A DNA stretch of 64,000 nucleotides from Secundilactobacillus angelensis (GTDB taxonomy: Bacteria; Bacillota; Bacilli; Lactobacillales; Lactobacillaceae). Numbering within the stretch: the stretch's first letter is position 1; the number at the start of each line of letters is the position of its first letter. A program made the position numbers and the translations under genes. The DNA lies in contig NZ_JAAXLJ010000005.1 of NCBI RefSeq assembly GCF_012641075.1, positions 1 through 64,000 of the forward strand, read 5' to 3'. The notes beneath the pieces are model-generated. The model was given only the letters and a program-made list of their open reading frames with translations, was not told the origin of the DNA and did no database searches. This document shows positions 55,488 through 63,282 of this stretch, piece after piece.

Positions 55488-55718
55488 TTACTTTGCACTG
55501 GCAGTCTTTAAATTGCCTTCAACATACTTGCGAATATCGTCTTCGGATTCAGTCATGAATGGTTTCATTTGTTCTTCGGTCTTCATTGTATCGTGACCGT
55601 TGTGCTCCATGAGGTAATCCCAAATGGCGTCGCGAACTGGCATTTCTTCGTCGCTCCAGTCAAAAGCGTCATTCATGTTGTAATCTAAGAATAAAGTCTT
55701 ATCTACTGATTCTGCCAT
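55488..55718 (-). CDS. small acidic hypothetical protein
   Basis: I do not recognise a family for this 76-residue protein. It is strongly acidic, with no membrane segment or signal, and contains repeated Asp/Glu-Trp patches (AFDWSDEEMPVRDAIWDYL). A good ribosome site (AAGGAGG) and a strong terminator show a dedicated single-gene transcript, supporting that it is real. Confidence 0.75.
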   Translation of the reverse strand: MAESVDKTLFLDYNMNDAFDWSDEEMPVRDAIWDYLMEHNGHDTMKTEEQMKPFMTESEDDIRKYVEGNLKTASAK

Positions 55719-55940
55719 ATTGAATTCCTCCTTATAACTTCATTGTAGTGCTTTATTTTTCAGTGTTAAATAATTTGCTTATCCATAAAATTAAGTGTTC
55801 TTTATAATACGCTTATGTGGATGTTCAGATCACCAAACAAGCAGTCTCGTTATTTAACAAAATCAACTTTTAGTGCTAGTATGAATTTGTTAGGGTATCC
55901 TAACGTATGAAATTTAGAAAATAAAGGGAGCGCGATTTAA

Positions 55941-56087
55941 ATGGCTAACAAGTTAAGTAAAGAACAGCGTAAGGCATTGATCGAAAAGGCAGAGGAAGAC
56001 CGTGCTAAGCACCCAAAGGCTAAGAGTGGCAAGTCAGGTTTTGCAACCATTGATGAAGCTGCTGAAAAGCTAGAAAACCAAAACTAA
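55941..56087 (+). CDS. 48-residue small conserved-looking protein
   Basis: A complete frame ATG 55941 to TAA 56087, preceded by AAAGGGAG and followed by a terminator. The protein is highly charged and Lys/Ala/Glu-rich, probably two helices (KLSKEQRKALIEKAEEDRAK and IDEAAEKLENQ) joined by a basic GKSG loop. No hydrophobic segment. Function unknown; a role as a nucleic-acid or ribosome-associated small protein would be a guess. Confidence 0.7.
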   Translation: MANKLSKEQRKALIEKAEEDRAKHPKAKSGKSGFATIDEAAEKLENQN

Positions 56088-56123
56088 TCAAAAACGGCTT
56101 TGGCAGTTGCCAAAAGAAACTTA

Positions 56124-56171
56124 AAAAGAGCGTGATCGCAGTCATTTCACTGTAATCACGTTCTTTTTTTA
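56124..56171. terminator. terminator between the small gene and the lipoyl-carrier gene
   Basis: GAGCGTGAT and ATCACGTTC with inner CAGT/ACTG form the stem; A and T runs flank both sides. Confidence 0.9.
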
Positions 56172-56540
56172 AGCAGTTTTGACGTCTACCAGCCAGTTAT
56201 CTTGAGTAGCGTGACTAGCTAACTGGTCATTTTGTTTAAGCAGGTCATTGTTACGCGCAATAATCGTTCCTTTAACGGGTGACTTCAAAGTTTCAACGGC
56301 TTTTGCACCTTCCATTTCAAGCAGGTCATCATCGGGTTCTAGTTGATTGTCTGGCGATGAGAAATCCATAAAGGTGATGTCACCAAGATCTTCATAAACC
56401 TGATCAGTCATGCCAAGTCGCATGACACCCGGCTTGATTTCTTGATACCAAACACCATCCTTTTCTTGGGGTTCAAATTTAGCTGGTTTCCCACCGAATA
56501 AATGTTTGATGCTGGTAATTAATTTAGTCCAAAATGACAT
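56169..56540 (-). CDS. GcvH-like lipoyl carrier protein
   Basis: The 123-residue protein matches the H-protein lipoyl fold. The lipoylation hairpin is LEMEGAKAVETLKSPVKG, with Lys at the EGAKA position. The N-terminus (MSFWTKLITSIKHLFGG) is amphipathic and not part of standard GcvH. No glycine-cleavage genes are near. Firmicutes GcvH-like proteins of this type are known from lipoate-dependent ADP-ribosylation (SirTM) loci, but no macrodomain or sirtuin gene is adjacent here. A lipoate ligase gene is divergent from it. Confidence 0.88.
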   Translation of the reverse strand: MSFWTKLITSIKHLFGGKPAKFEPQEKDGVWYQEIKPGVMRLGMTDQVYEDLGDITFMDFSSPDNQLEPDDDLLEMEGAKAVETLKSPVKGTIIARNNDLLKQNDQLASHATQDNWLVDVKTA

Positions 56541-56685
56541 AGTGAATCGCTCCTCCTCATTCGTTCTTCATAGCATAGTATACCGAGGTTCATCCAAGAA
56601 AGAAAGCGTTTCACGTTGTGCTGGAATCCACTGAGAAAAACCCGTAAAATAGAATTATCAAATATCTGAAAAAGGGGCCTCTCTT

Positions 56686-57726
56686 ATGTTCTTAATCGAT
56701 ACCAGCCGAGATGGCAAACCAGTTTATGATCCAATCGTAAATCAGTCCCTGGATAACTACTTGATCAATGATCTCAAGTTACCAGGTCACGGCCTGATCA
56801 TGTATATTAACGAACCGTCTGTCATTGTCGGTGTGAACCAAAACGTTTTTGCTGAGGTTAACGTGCCTTACTTGCGTGAGAACAACATTGCGTTGGTTAG
56901 ACGGACTTCTGGCGGGGGTGCGGTATACCATGATATGGGTAACCTCGTCTTCGAAAATATCGTAGTGGGCGAGACGGATGACGGTGCTGAATGGGGTAAT
57001 TATAGCGTCTTTGCACAGCCGGTCCTTGATGCACTCCATGAGCTTGGTGCCACGGAAGCAGTTTTGCGGGGCAATTCAGACTTGGTTGTCAACGACCATA
57101 AGTTTACTGGCATGACCATGGTTAAATCTGGCGATGCTTACGCTGCGGGGGGAACCTTGATGTATGATATGAACCTTGAAGCCGCAAGTGAAGCACTCCA
57201 CCCGGTAGAGACGCGCATTAACGGAAAATGGGTGAAGTCTAACCGCAGCAACATCGAAAACATTAAACACCATTTAAACCCCGAATATCAGAATTTGACC
57301 AGTGAACAATTCAAGACACAGTTATTATTGAAACTTTTCCACGTTGATAAGTTGGAAGAGATTAAAACTTATCACTTAAACGATCACGATTGGCAGATTA
57401 TTGATGAACGGTTAGCGGAACAATACCGCACTGATGACTGGAACTTTGGAGCTAATCCAGGGTTTAACCGTTACCGTTTCAGGCAATTTGACAGTGGTTC
57501 GGTTGCAATTAACTTTATGGCTGAGGGTCAGCAAATGACCAAGGTTGCAGTTTACGGGGATCTGTTAGATGATAAATTAGCGCGGAAGCTAGAAGGGCAA
57601 CTCACAAATGCGACACTGGATGCCAGCGACTTACGGAAACGACTGAGTAAGCGTTGGCTACGGAAGGTCATGTCCGATGACGACATCGAGGTGCTAGTTG
57701 ACCAATTATTAATTGAAAAGCAGTAG
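56686..57726 (+). CDS. lplA: lipoate-protein ligase A
   Basis: The 346-residue enzyme activates lipoate with ATP and attaches it to carrier lysines. The N-terminal catalytic domain has VGVNQNVFAEVN, RRTSGGGAVYHDMGNLVF and the Lys in VNDHKFTGM. The C-terminal accessory domain (about 250-340) is present. Its divergent neighbour is a GcvH-like carrier, a plausible substrate; the pyruvate dehydrogenase E2 is another. GGGGCC precedes the ATG. Confidence 0.93.
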   Translation: MFLIDTSRDGKPVYDPIVNQSLDNYLINDLKLPGHGLIMYINEPSVIVGVNQNVFAEVNVPYLRENNIALVRRTSGGGAVYHDMGNLVFENIVVGETDDGAEWGNYSVFAQPVLDALHELGATEAVLRGNSDLVVNDHKFTGMTMVKSGDAYAAGGTLMYDMNLEAASEALHPVETRINGKWVKSNRSNIENIKHHLNPEYQNLTSEQFKTQLLLKLFHVDKLEEIKTYHLNDHDWQIIDERLAEQYRTDDWNFGANPGFNRYRFRQFDSGSVAINFMAEGQQMTKVAVYGDLLDDKLARKLEGQLTNATLDASDLRKRLSKRWLRKVMSDDDIEVLVDQLLIEKQ

Positions 57727-57733
57727 GTGAATC

Positions 57734-58042
57734 ATGGCAAAAGCAAAGTACCCAGTTGAAGAATATATCGGTGTACCAGTTGAACAAGATGATAGTGGTC
57801 AGTACGTGATCCCTGATGAAGCCAACTTTCAGTTACATTCTTGGCGGACGGGCAGACATACTAAGGGTAAATTAAAGGGAATCGGGCAGGTGTTCTTGAC
57901 CGAAAATCATTTGACGGTGGCGGTGATTGCCACTAAACCTGTGGCGTATAAGGATCGTCACGCCATTACACCGATGCAACGATTTACCAGTGAATTTGTC
58001 AGTGAGGACTTAGTTCAGCTTGCGAAAAGTAAACTCACTTAA
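57734..58042 (+). CDS. hypothetical protein downstream of lplA
   Basis: I do not recognise this 102-residue protein. It is soluble, with a basic patch in the middle (SWRTGRHTKGKLKG) and a C-terminal helix. It begins 7 nt after lplA and ends before a terminator, so it is co-expressed with the ligase. A link to lipoylation is context only. Confidence 0.7.
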   Translation: MAKAKYPVEEYIGVPVEQDDSGQYVIPDEANFQLHSWRTGRHTKGKLKGIGQVFLTENHLTVAVIATKPVAYKDRHAITPMQRFTSEFVSEDLVQLAKSKLT

Positions 58043-58045
58043 ATT

Positions 58046-58086
58046 AAAAATGGCTTCAACCCGAGAAGGATTGAAGTCATTTTTGC
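58046..58086. terminator. terminator between convergent transcripts
   Basis: AAAATGGCTTCAA pairs with TTGAAGTCATTTT; A and T runs on both sides. Confidence 0.85.
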
Positions 58087-58101
58087 TGTATACATATTCA
58101 T

Positions 58102-59112
58102 TTACTTTTTAACAGCAATGGCAGAAACTTTTGGCAATTGATCCACAAACTTCAGGTAAGCTGCCTCTTCAGAAGTTTCCTGAATTGAAGCTGTTTCTGT
58201 TGTAACATTAGCGTTGTGAAGTTCTTCTTCGTTAACATCAATGAGATGGGTTTCAGTGGCATTACCAATTAAATCAATCCAGTAACGGTCATCTGACTGG
58301 TGAACTTTAGTCTTTACCATACCACCAGGGTTATAAACCGAAATCGTGTGGTCGAACTGTCCCACATTAGGATGGACCATCGCAAAAGCCAAACTAGTAG
58401 CGGACATTCCAGTTCCACAAGCGTTAGTGAACCCAACGCCACGTTCGTAGGTCCGAACGAATAGCTGGTTCTTACCAAGGATTTGAGCGAAGCTGACATT
58501 CACGCCATCTGGGAAATAGTCGTTAGCACCATTCAGACGGGCACCTAGCTCGCCTAAAAGGGGACCGTTCATCGTTTCTTCATCCACGAAGCTAATTAGG
58601 TGAGGATTAGGCACAGCGATTGCCGTGAAATTCAGGCCTGGCGCAAGTGCCGGAACGGGTTGGTCAATCAATGCGCCGTCACCAAGGTTGGTAAATGGGA
58701 AATCGGCTGGCTTAAACCGCACTGGCGAAATTTCTACACTGAAAGCAGGAACGCTAGCAGCTAAATCATTTTGCCGGCTGACTTGTAAGTCTGCAGTTAG
58801 GGTTTCAACTTTAAATTGATTGGTGTGGTTCTTTTCAGCCAAATAGCGTGAAACGGTTCGTAAACCGTTCCCACACATTGAAGCTTCACTACCATCGGCG
58901 TTGATCACACGCATCTGTCCTAAAACGTTGGCGTGGTTAGATGAATTCACAACGAGTACCCCATCGGCACCGTCAAGAATCCCTGTGTCTGGGTTGGTGA
59001 CTTGTTGGGCTAGTGCGGATAGTTCATCGTCGTTTAGCTGCTGGTCAAGAGTGGTTTGATCTAACAGGAAAAAATGGTTTTCAGATCCATGTACTTTACG
59101 TAATTGCACCAT
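58102..59112 (-). CDS. dapF: diaminopimelate epimerase
   Basis: The 336-residue enzyme converts LL- to meso-diaminopimelate. The two catalytic Cys are in ASMCGNGLRTV (about 80) and FTNACGTGMSATS (about 230). Other epimerases are about 275 residues; here a C-terminal extension of about 40 residues is rich in Glu and Ser and ends KVSAIAVKK. AAGGAG precedes the ATG. It follows the aspartokinase gene by 86 nt on the same strand and is probably in its operon. Confidence 0.96.
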   Translation of the reverse strand: MVQLRKVHGSENHFFLLDQTTLDQQLNDDELSALAQQVTNPDTGILDGADGVLVVNSSNHANVLGQMRVINADGSEASMCGNGLRTVSRYLAEKNHTNQFKVETLTADLQVSRQNDLAASVPAFSVEISPVRFKPADFPFTNLGDGALIDQPVPALAPGLNFTAIAVPNPHLISFVDEETMNGPLLGELGARLNGANDYFPDGVNVSFAQILGKNQLFVRTYERGVGFTNACGTGMSATSLAFAMVHPNVGQFDHTISVYNPGGMVKTKVHQSDDRYWIDLIGNATETHLIDVNEEELHNANVTTETASIQETSEEAAYLKFVDQLPKVSAIAVKK

Positions 59113-59198
59113 AGTTTTGACTACTCCTTGTTGTTGATAAATAATCGTGTTGCCATTCTATCAGTCTTTAATCAAAATGTCTCTCTTTTGGATCAAAT

Positions 59199-60563
59199 TT
59201 AAGCTGGCTCACTGCTGAAAAAGGCGTTATAGATTGATTTAACAGCTTCGCCAGCATCTGCACGGCGGGTACCCAACATGATGGAAATCCGTGAGGCACC
59301 CTGGTTGATCATATGCACGCCAATGTCGTGTTGAGCTAGGGGTTGAATGATTTGTTCAATGACGCCAACTTGATTACGCATGCCTTCACCAACGACCATG
59401 ATGATGGCATAATCATCGATCCATTCTAATGTATCAGGGTCGAGAGCTTCTTGAATATCATGACACATGTTATGGACGGTATCTTCGTCAAACTGGGTCT
59501 TATCGAAGATCACGGTTAAGTCATCGATCCCAGAAGGCATGTGTTCATAAGACACATTGTATTTTTTAAATACTTGTAACAGCTTCAGGGTAAACCCAAC
59601 TTCTTTGTTCAACAGGTAGCGGTGAAGATAAAGCGCCGCAAATCTGGTAGAACTGGCAACGCCGGTAATCGTTTGTGCTGGTTTGAAATCCTTTTCGGGC
59701 ACGATTAAAGTGCCAGGAAGATTTGGTCGGTTGGTATTTTTGACGTTGATGGGAATTTCGCCCTGAATTGCGGGAATTATGGCTTCGTCATGGAAAACAG
59801 AGAAGCCAGCGTATGAAAGTTCTCGCATTTCACGGTAAGTCATGCGGTGAATTGCTAGTGGATGGGCGACCAGCTTTGGATTAGCGGCGTAGATAGCGTC
59901 CACATCAGTGAAGTTTTCGTAAAGGTCCGCCTTCAATCCACGGGCAACAATTGCACCGGTAATATCTGAGCCGCCACGAGAAAAGGTGGCAATCTGACCT
60001 TCAGGTGTAAAGCCGAAGAAACCTGGAAAAACTAAGATAGAATCATCCACATCCACATGGGATAAATGTTGATATGTTTCTGGCAGCACCGTTGCGTTAT
60101 TAGGCTCATCACTGACGATAATACCCGCTTCTTTAGGGTCCACAAAACGTGCCTTTAGACCCAAGTGAGTCATGACGGTTGCCATCAGACGAGCGTTCAA
60201 ACGTTCACCGTGTGCTTTGAAAGCTGCGAGGAGATAGTCATCGTCCGGATAGTCAGTAGTTGGTAGTTCGCTCAAGGCTTGCCAAATAGGTGCGAGAGCA
60301 TCTTCATCCAGATTAAAGTAATCACCAATTGCTTGATAGCGACTGAAGATCTGGTTGAAAACGTCGCTCGTATCTGCATGTTTAATCGTTAATTCTGCAT
60401 ATTTGATGAGTAAATCCGTCACTTTAATGTCACCATCATGACGTTTCCCTGGCGCTGAGGTGATAATCACCTGACGCTCAGGATCAGTTTTCATTATTGA
60501 AATCACTTTTTCAAACTGGGGTCCGTCAGCTAACGAACTGCCCCCAAACTTAACGACTTTCAC
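59199..60563 (-). CDS. aspartate kinase
   Basis: The 454-residue enzyme phosphorylates aspartate, committing it to lysine, threonine and methionine synthesis. KVVKFGGSSLAD is the N-terminal kinase signature; FSRGGSDITGA and DVDAIYAANP bind substrates. Two C-terminal ACT domains (about 320-450) suggest feedback control by an amino acid. The start chosen is GTG 60563 with AAGGAG 8 nt ahead; GTG 60572 overlaps that site. Divergent from the lysA operon. I see no L-box on this side. Confidence 0.92.
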   Translation of the reverse strand: MKVVKFGGSSLADGPQFEKVISIMKTDPERQVIITSAPGKRHDGDIKVTDLLIKYAELTIKHADTSDVFNQIFSRYQAIGDYFNLDEDALAPIWQALSELPTTDYPDDDYLLAAFKAHGERLNARLMATVMTHLGLKARFVDPKEAGIIVSDEPNNATVLPETYQHLSHVDVDDSILVFPGFFGFTPEGQIATFSRGGSDITGAIVARGLKADLYENFTDVDAIYAANPKLVAHPLAIHRMTYREMRELSYAGFSVFHDEAIIPAIQGEIPINVKNTNRPNLPGTLIVPEKDFKPAQTITGVASSTRFAALYLHRYLLNKEVGFTLKLLQVFKKYNVSYEHMPSGIDDLTVIFDKTQFDEDTVHNMCHDIQEALDPDTLEWIDDYAIIMVVGEGMRNQVGVIEQIIQPLAQHDIGVHMINQGASRISIMLGTRRADAGEAVKSIYNAFFSSEPA

Positions 60564-60767
60564 ATTAAACACTCCTTGTCCGTCCTGCTTTATCAGAAAC
60601 GGTTAATAATTACATTGAATTCTAACAGTTTATTTTTCTTTGGCAAATTTTTTTTGACAGGAAATGAGGGTGTTTTTGTGGGGCAACTGTAGGAAGTGAA
60701 TTTTTTTGAAATTTAGTTTTGGGGGGTGTGGAAAGGGTGGTGTGGCAACGTTTTCTAATCCAGTTCC

Positions 60768-60864
60768 GTCAAGCAGAGACTTGCACCTAAGAAGACCTGG
60801 ACATAAATCCAAGTCCGGGATTTTTGTCCGAGTGTCCTTAGGCTCCAGTCTCTAAACGCTTGAC
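60768..60864. repeat. 97-nt palindromic element, single copy
   Basis: Outer arms GTCAAGC/GCTTGAC, then AGAGAC/GTCTCT and CCTAAG/CTTAGG, with the conserved centre ACATAAATCC/GGGATTTTTGT. Internal loop TTGCA faces CTCCA and the bulge is AAAC. Same length and plan as the four copies at 35994-37564 though most stem bases differ. Confidence 0.9.
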
Positions 60865-60929
60865 TTCACCCTTTATTTTCATTATTCCCTTGACTATCTT
60901 AGAAAACAATTATAGAATTTGATTAAATC

Positions 60930-61171
60930 GAAGAGGTTGCAACCGACATTAGTCAGTTCACTCAGTCACTGTTATGACTAAGAGGTGGACCAAAAGGGGA
61001 CGTTGCCGAAGCGCTGATTGTTACAGCAGTCAGTTTGCTGGGACGTGATTGAATAAATCACGGACTGTCGCAGATATAACGTCTGCGGAGCGCTATCGAA
61101 AATGAGTCCATAATGAATGAGTCATTAAACGTGGGGTCCTTTTGTTTAGCGCAAACAAAAGGATCCTTTTT
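60930..61171 (+). promoter_or_regulatory. lysine riboswitch (L-box) with terminator
   Basis: Conserved L-box parts occur in order: GAGGTTGCAACC, AAGAGGTGGACC, GGGGACGTTGCCGAAGCG, AGTTTGCTGGGACGTG, CACGGACTGTCGCAG and GCGGAGCGCTATCG. An intrinsic terminator follows, GGTCCTTTTGTTT with AAACAAAAGGATCC and TTTTT (61134-61171). Lysine binding should favour termination before lysA. Confidence 0.93.
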
Positions 61172-61203
61172 CGTACATTCTATTAATCACCGGAGGGCAT
61201 AAC

Positions 61204-62520
61204 ATGAGCGAGCAATTGACGAACCAACAGATCAACGAGGCAGGACATTTAACCATTGGCGGGGTTGACGCAGATGAGTTAGCGTCGAAATACCAAACAC
61301 CACTGGCAGTCTACGATGTTTCTAAAATTCGTGGCCAGATTCGGCGGTTCAAATCAGTTTTTGAAGCAAACGGTGTTGATTATGCGGTCAGCTATGCTAG
61401 CAAAGCCTTTGCTGCAGTTGCTATGTTCCAAGTGATCGATCAAGAGCAAGGTCACATTGACGTGGTTTCCGGTGGCGAACTTTACACCGCCATTCAAGCT
61501 GGCTTTCCAATGACACGTGTTAGTTTCCACGGTAACAATAAGTCGCTTGATGAGTTGGAAATGGCCGTTAAAAATCACGTTGGTGTTATTGTCCTCGACA
61601 ACTTCCATGAAATTGAGTTACTGGATCAAGTCCTTAGGGAACGGGATGCCAGTTCAGCAGTGATGCTGAGAATTACCCCAGGTATTTCGGCTCACACCCA
61701 TGAGTACATTTCCACCGGCCAGGAAGATAGTAAGTTTGGGTTTGATTTAAAGACTGGCCAAGCTGATGAAGCTCTGCAAGAAGTTCTAGCGAACAGCCGG
61801 ATGAACATGTTAGGGATTCACGCCCACATCGGTTCCCAGATTTTTGAACTAAATGGTTTTCAGATGGCGGCTAAAAAACTAGTTGAAATCGCCGCTAACT
61901 GGCATAATCAGTACGATTATCAACCAGAAGTGATCAACGTCGGTGGTGGGTTTGGTATTCAATACACTAAAGATGATCATCCATTGGCACCTGAAGACTT
62001 CGTTGATGCCATTGTTAAGACCATCAAACAAAGTGTGACTGATCAAGGCTTAGACATGCCGGCCGTTTGGATTGAACCTGGTCGTTCAATTGCGGGTCCG
62101 GCAGGATATAACCTTTATACGGTTGGTTCCCGGAAAGATGTTCCTGGGCTGACGTCATACGTAACCGTTGACGGCGGTATGGGCGATAACATCCGTCCAG
62201 CTCTTTATCAAGCCAAGTATGAAGCGGTTTTAGTTGATCAGCCGACCGCAGCACCCACAGAAACGGTACACATTGCTGGTAAGTATTGCGAGTCCGGTGA
62301 TATTTTGATCGATAAGCAACCTTTGCCAGCAAGTAAACCAGGTGACGTATTGGCAATTCTTGATACTGGTGCGTACGGCTACTCAATGGCATCCAATTAT
62401 AACCGCAACCCAAGGCCAGCGGTTGTCTTCGTCGAAAACGGTCAATCAACGTTGGTTGTAAAACGTGAGACGTATGCTGATTTGACGCGGTTAGACCAAC
62501 CATTACCAGAATCATTTTAA
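61204..62520 (+). CDS. lysA: diaminopimelate decarboxylase
   Basis: The 438-residue PLP enzyme makes lysine from meso-diaminopimelate. PLP Lys is in VSYASKAFAAVAM; the PLP phosphate loop is NVGGGFGIQY; IEPGRSIAGPAG and GKYCESGDIL with the catalytic Cys complete the site. The start follows GGAGGG behind the riboswitch terminator. It leads a lysine operon with dapH and the deacetylase gene. Confidence 0.97.
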   Translation: MSEQLTNQQINEAGHLTIGGVDADELASKYQTPLAVYDVSKIRGQIRRFKSVFEANGVDYAVSYASKAFAAVAMFQVIDQEQGHIDVVSGGELYTAIQAGFPMTRVSFHGNNKSLDELEMAVKNHVGVIVLDNFHEIELLDQVLRERDASSAVMLRITPGISAHTHEYISTGQEDSKFGFDLKTGQADEALQEVLANSRMNMLGIHAHIGSQIFELNGFQMAAKKLVEIAANWHNQYDYQPEVINVGGGFGIQYTKDDHPLAPEDFVDAIVKTIKQSVTDQGLDMPAVWIEPGRSIAGPAGYNLYTVGSRKDVPGLTSYVTVDGGMGDNIRPALYQAKYEAVLVDQPTAAPTETVHIAGKYCESGDILIDKQPLPASKPGDVLAILDTGAYGYSMASNYNRNPRPAVVFVENGQSTLVVKRETYADLTRLDQPLPESF

Positions 62521-62567
62521 TAAAAAACTACCTATTATTAATAAACTAAGAGAGTTGAGGCAATAAC

Positions 62568-63278
62568 ATGGCAAAATTAGACGCACAGCAAATTATTGAT
62601 TTCATTGGCAACGCACCAAAGAAAACACCAGTTAAGGTATACATCAAGGGTGATTTAACTAACTTAGCAGTGCCTGATAGTATTAAGGCTTTCATTGAAA
62701 CAAAGACTGGTGTATTGTTTGGCGATTGGTCCGATGTCAAAGCCTTTCTTGACCAGCATCAGACAGAGATTACGGACACTGAAATTGAAAATCAGACGCG
62801 TAACTCCGCTGTCCCTCTACTAGATATGAAGGAAATCAATGCTCGTATCGAACCAGGAGCAATCATCCGTGATCAAGTGCTGATTGGTGACAACGCAGTT
62901 ATTATGATGGGGGCTACCATCAACATCGGTGCCGAAATTGGTGATGATACCATGATTGACATGGGTGCTGTACTGGGTGGCCGTGCTATTGTGGGGAAGC
63001 ATTCCCACATAGGTGCTGGCACCGTTTTAGCTGGTGTGGTTGAACCCGCGTCCGCTGAACCGGTTCGGGTTGACGATAACGTGTTGATTGGTGCTAACGC
63101 AGTAGTCATCGAAGGTGTTCACGTTGGCGAAGGTGCTGTGGTTGCTGCGGGTGCGGTGGTTACACAAGATGTTGCACCGCATACCATGGTTGCAGGCGTG
63201 CCAGCCAAGTTTATTAAGAATGTTGATCAGAAGACTGAATCTAAAACGGGTCTCGAAGATGATTTAAGAAAGTTGTGA
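62568..63278 (+). CDS. dapH: tetrahydrodipicolinate N-acetyltransferase
   Basis: The 236-residue protein has an N-terminal alpha-helical domain and a left-handed beta-helix of hexapeptide repeats (about 90-215: [36 protein letters not shown]). It acetylates tetrahydrodipicolinate in the acetyl branch of the DAP pathway. Full length for the family. GAGG lies before the ATG. The deacetylase gene starts 5 nt after its stop. Confidence 0.96.
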   Translation: MAKLDAQQIIDFIGNAPKKTPVKVYIKGDLTNLAVPDSIKAFIETKTGVLFGDWSDVKAFLDQHQTEITDTEIENQTRNSAVPLLDMKEINARIEPGAIIRDQVLIGDNAVIMMGATINIGAEIGDDTMIDMGAVLGGRAIVGKHSHIGAGTVLAGVVEPASAEPVRVDDNVLIGANAVVIEGVHVGEGAVVAAGAVVTQDVAPHTMVAGVPAKFIKNVDQKTESKTGLEDDLRKL

Positions 63279-63282
63279 TGAA

